The notes beneath the pieces were generated by a model that was not told the DNA's origin, did not search any database, and saw only the letters and a program-made list of their open reading frames with translations. DNA of 64,000 bases. It comes from Streptomyces sp. NBC_00440. GTDB lineage: Bacteria > Actinomycetota > Actinomycetes > Streptomycetales > Streptomycetaceae. The stretch spans positions 1,807,501-1,871,500 of the forward strand of contig NZ_CP107921.1 of assembly GCF_036014215.1 (NCBI RefSeq), in the 5' to 3' direction. Below are positions 63,471 through 64,000 of this stretch, piece after piece (position 1 is the first letter of the stretch; each line of letters opens with the position of its first letter). A program made the translations under genes and the position numbers.

Positions 63471-64000
63471 CTACCACTCCATGACCCAGGGCCGCGAGGT
63501 CGAAGCGAAGTGGCCGACGTTCACGCACTCGGTCCGGCCGACACGGACCCGGCGGGACAGGGGCTGGTGCACATGCCCGAAGAGCGCATACTTCGGGCGG
63601 ATGCGCTGGATCGCGGCGAGCAGGGCGCGGCTGCCCCGCTCGAAGCGTCGGGCCACCGTGTCGTACACCAGCTCCGGGACCTCGGGCGGGATGTGCGTAC
63701 AGAGCACGTCGACGTCGCCGAGCGCCTCGATCTTGGCCGCGTACTCCTCGTCGCTCACCTCGTAGGGCGTGCGCATCGGGGTCCTGAGGCCGCCGCCGAC
63801 GAAGCCGAAGACACGGCCGCCGATCTCGACGCGCTCGCCGTCCAGGACGGTCGTACCGGGGCGGGCGTACTCGCGCCAGAGCGGTGGGATGTCGACGTTG
63901 CCGTAGGTCGCGTACGTCGGAGTGGGGAAGGCCGCGAACATGTCGGCGTACTGGCTGCGCACCGCCGTCTCGATCGCGGTGTCGCGGTCCACCCCGCTCC
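63471..64000 (-). CDS. Metallophosphoesterase, N-terminal part beyond the window
   Basis: The frame is open to the right edge and stops at 63471; 176 residues are visible. Visible calcineurin-type motifs are GNVD (TYGNVDIPPLWREYAR), CTHIPPEVPEL and FGHVHQPLSRRVRVGRTECVNVGHF. The N-terminal D-x-H and GDxxD metal motifs lie outside. A possible Met/Val start at 63992 would leave the protein without its metal site, so the real start is upstream. Substrate unknown. Confidence 0.85.
   Translation of the reverse strand, partial: SGVDRDTAIETAVRSQYADMFAAFPTPTYATYGNVDIPPLWREYARPGTTVLDGERVEIGGRVFGFVGGGLRTPMRTPYEVSDEEYAAKIEALGDVDVLCTHIPPEVPELVYDTVARRFERGSRALLAAIQRIRPKYALFGHVHQPLSRRVRVGRTECVNVGHFASTSRPWVMEW

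Overview
The window is about 64 kb of very GC-rich actinobacterial chromosome. Gene order, codon use (G/C third positions, many GTG starts), LL/meso-DAP-type peptidoglycan genes, a long Gly/Pro/Gln-rich DivIVA, SepF, a Rv2175c-type regulator, a MacRS-type two-component system and a GlkA-type glucokinase together point to Streptomyces. The order matches what I remember of the Streptomyces coelicolor SCO2076-SCO2130 region; this is from memory, not from a search. No rRNA, tRNA, CRISPR array, prophage or IS transposase gene was seen.

Layout. 1-3.0 kb: a truncated gene of unknown function and a Tat-exported GH95-like glycosidase (+). 3.0-6.1 kb: a minus-strand run encoding a TraR/DksA zinc protein with a histone-H1-like tail, LspA, an RluD-type pseudouridine synthase and a GNAT acetyltransferase. 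6.4-9.8 kb: ileS behind a T-box riboswitch; the synthetase has a swapped GAHH class I signature. 9.8-10.3 kb: terminators and a four-copy tandem repeat. 10.3-28.1 kb: the division/cell-wall (dcw) cluster on the minus strand, in transcription order rsmH-ftsL-ftsI-murE-murF-mraY-murD-ftsW-murG-ftsQ-ftsZ-pgeF-yggS-sepF-yggT-divIVA. Most junctions overlap by 1-4 bases or lie only a few bases apart. murC, ddl and ftsA are not in the cluster. A MITE-like inverted repeat sits between murD and ftsW. The dcw promoter carries three GTGG repeats with exact 10-bp spacing, like a MraZ box, although no mraZ lies there.

28.5-34.2 kb (+): beta-carbonic anhydrase, then a MoxR/DUF58/transglutaminase operon. 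34.3-42.9 kb: mixed single genes (DUF3040, methyltransferase, SAV_6107-type HEPN protein, CrtI-like oxidoreductase, a low-complexity membrane protein, metF, thiE, Rv2175c-like regulator, ferredoxin-reductase-like flavoprotein). 43.0-45.4 kb: a TPP riboswitch and thiO-thiS-thiG. 45.6-48.4 kb: a PASTA Ser/Thr kinase and endonuclease IV. 48.4-50.1 kb: a sulfite-oxidase-like protein, bacterioferritin and bacterioferritin-associated ferredoxin, the last behind an iron box. 50.2-53.7 kb: class II DAHP synthase divergent from a trp attenuator (leader peptide with three consecutive Trp codons) and a fused TrpE-TrpG. 53.8-64 kb: phosphofructokinase, macRS, a PlsC acyltransferase, an esterase, a small membrane protein, an EEP-family nuclease-like protein, glucokinase, a DUF5304-like protein, an ArsA-like ATPase, an SRPBCC protein and a truncated metallophosphoesterase.

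The gene content is mostly core housekeeping. The most notable signals are regulatory or at single-residue level: the GAHH IleRS with its translational T-box, the orphan MraZ-like box, the MITE ending at the murD stop codon, the trp attenuator, and a recurrent promoter layout (TAnnnT six to eight bases before ATG/GTG, without a ribosome binding site) that predicts leaderless mRNAs at eight start sites.
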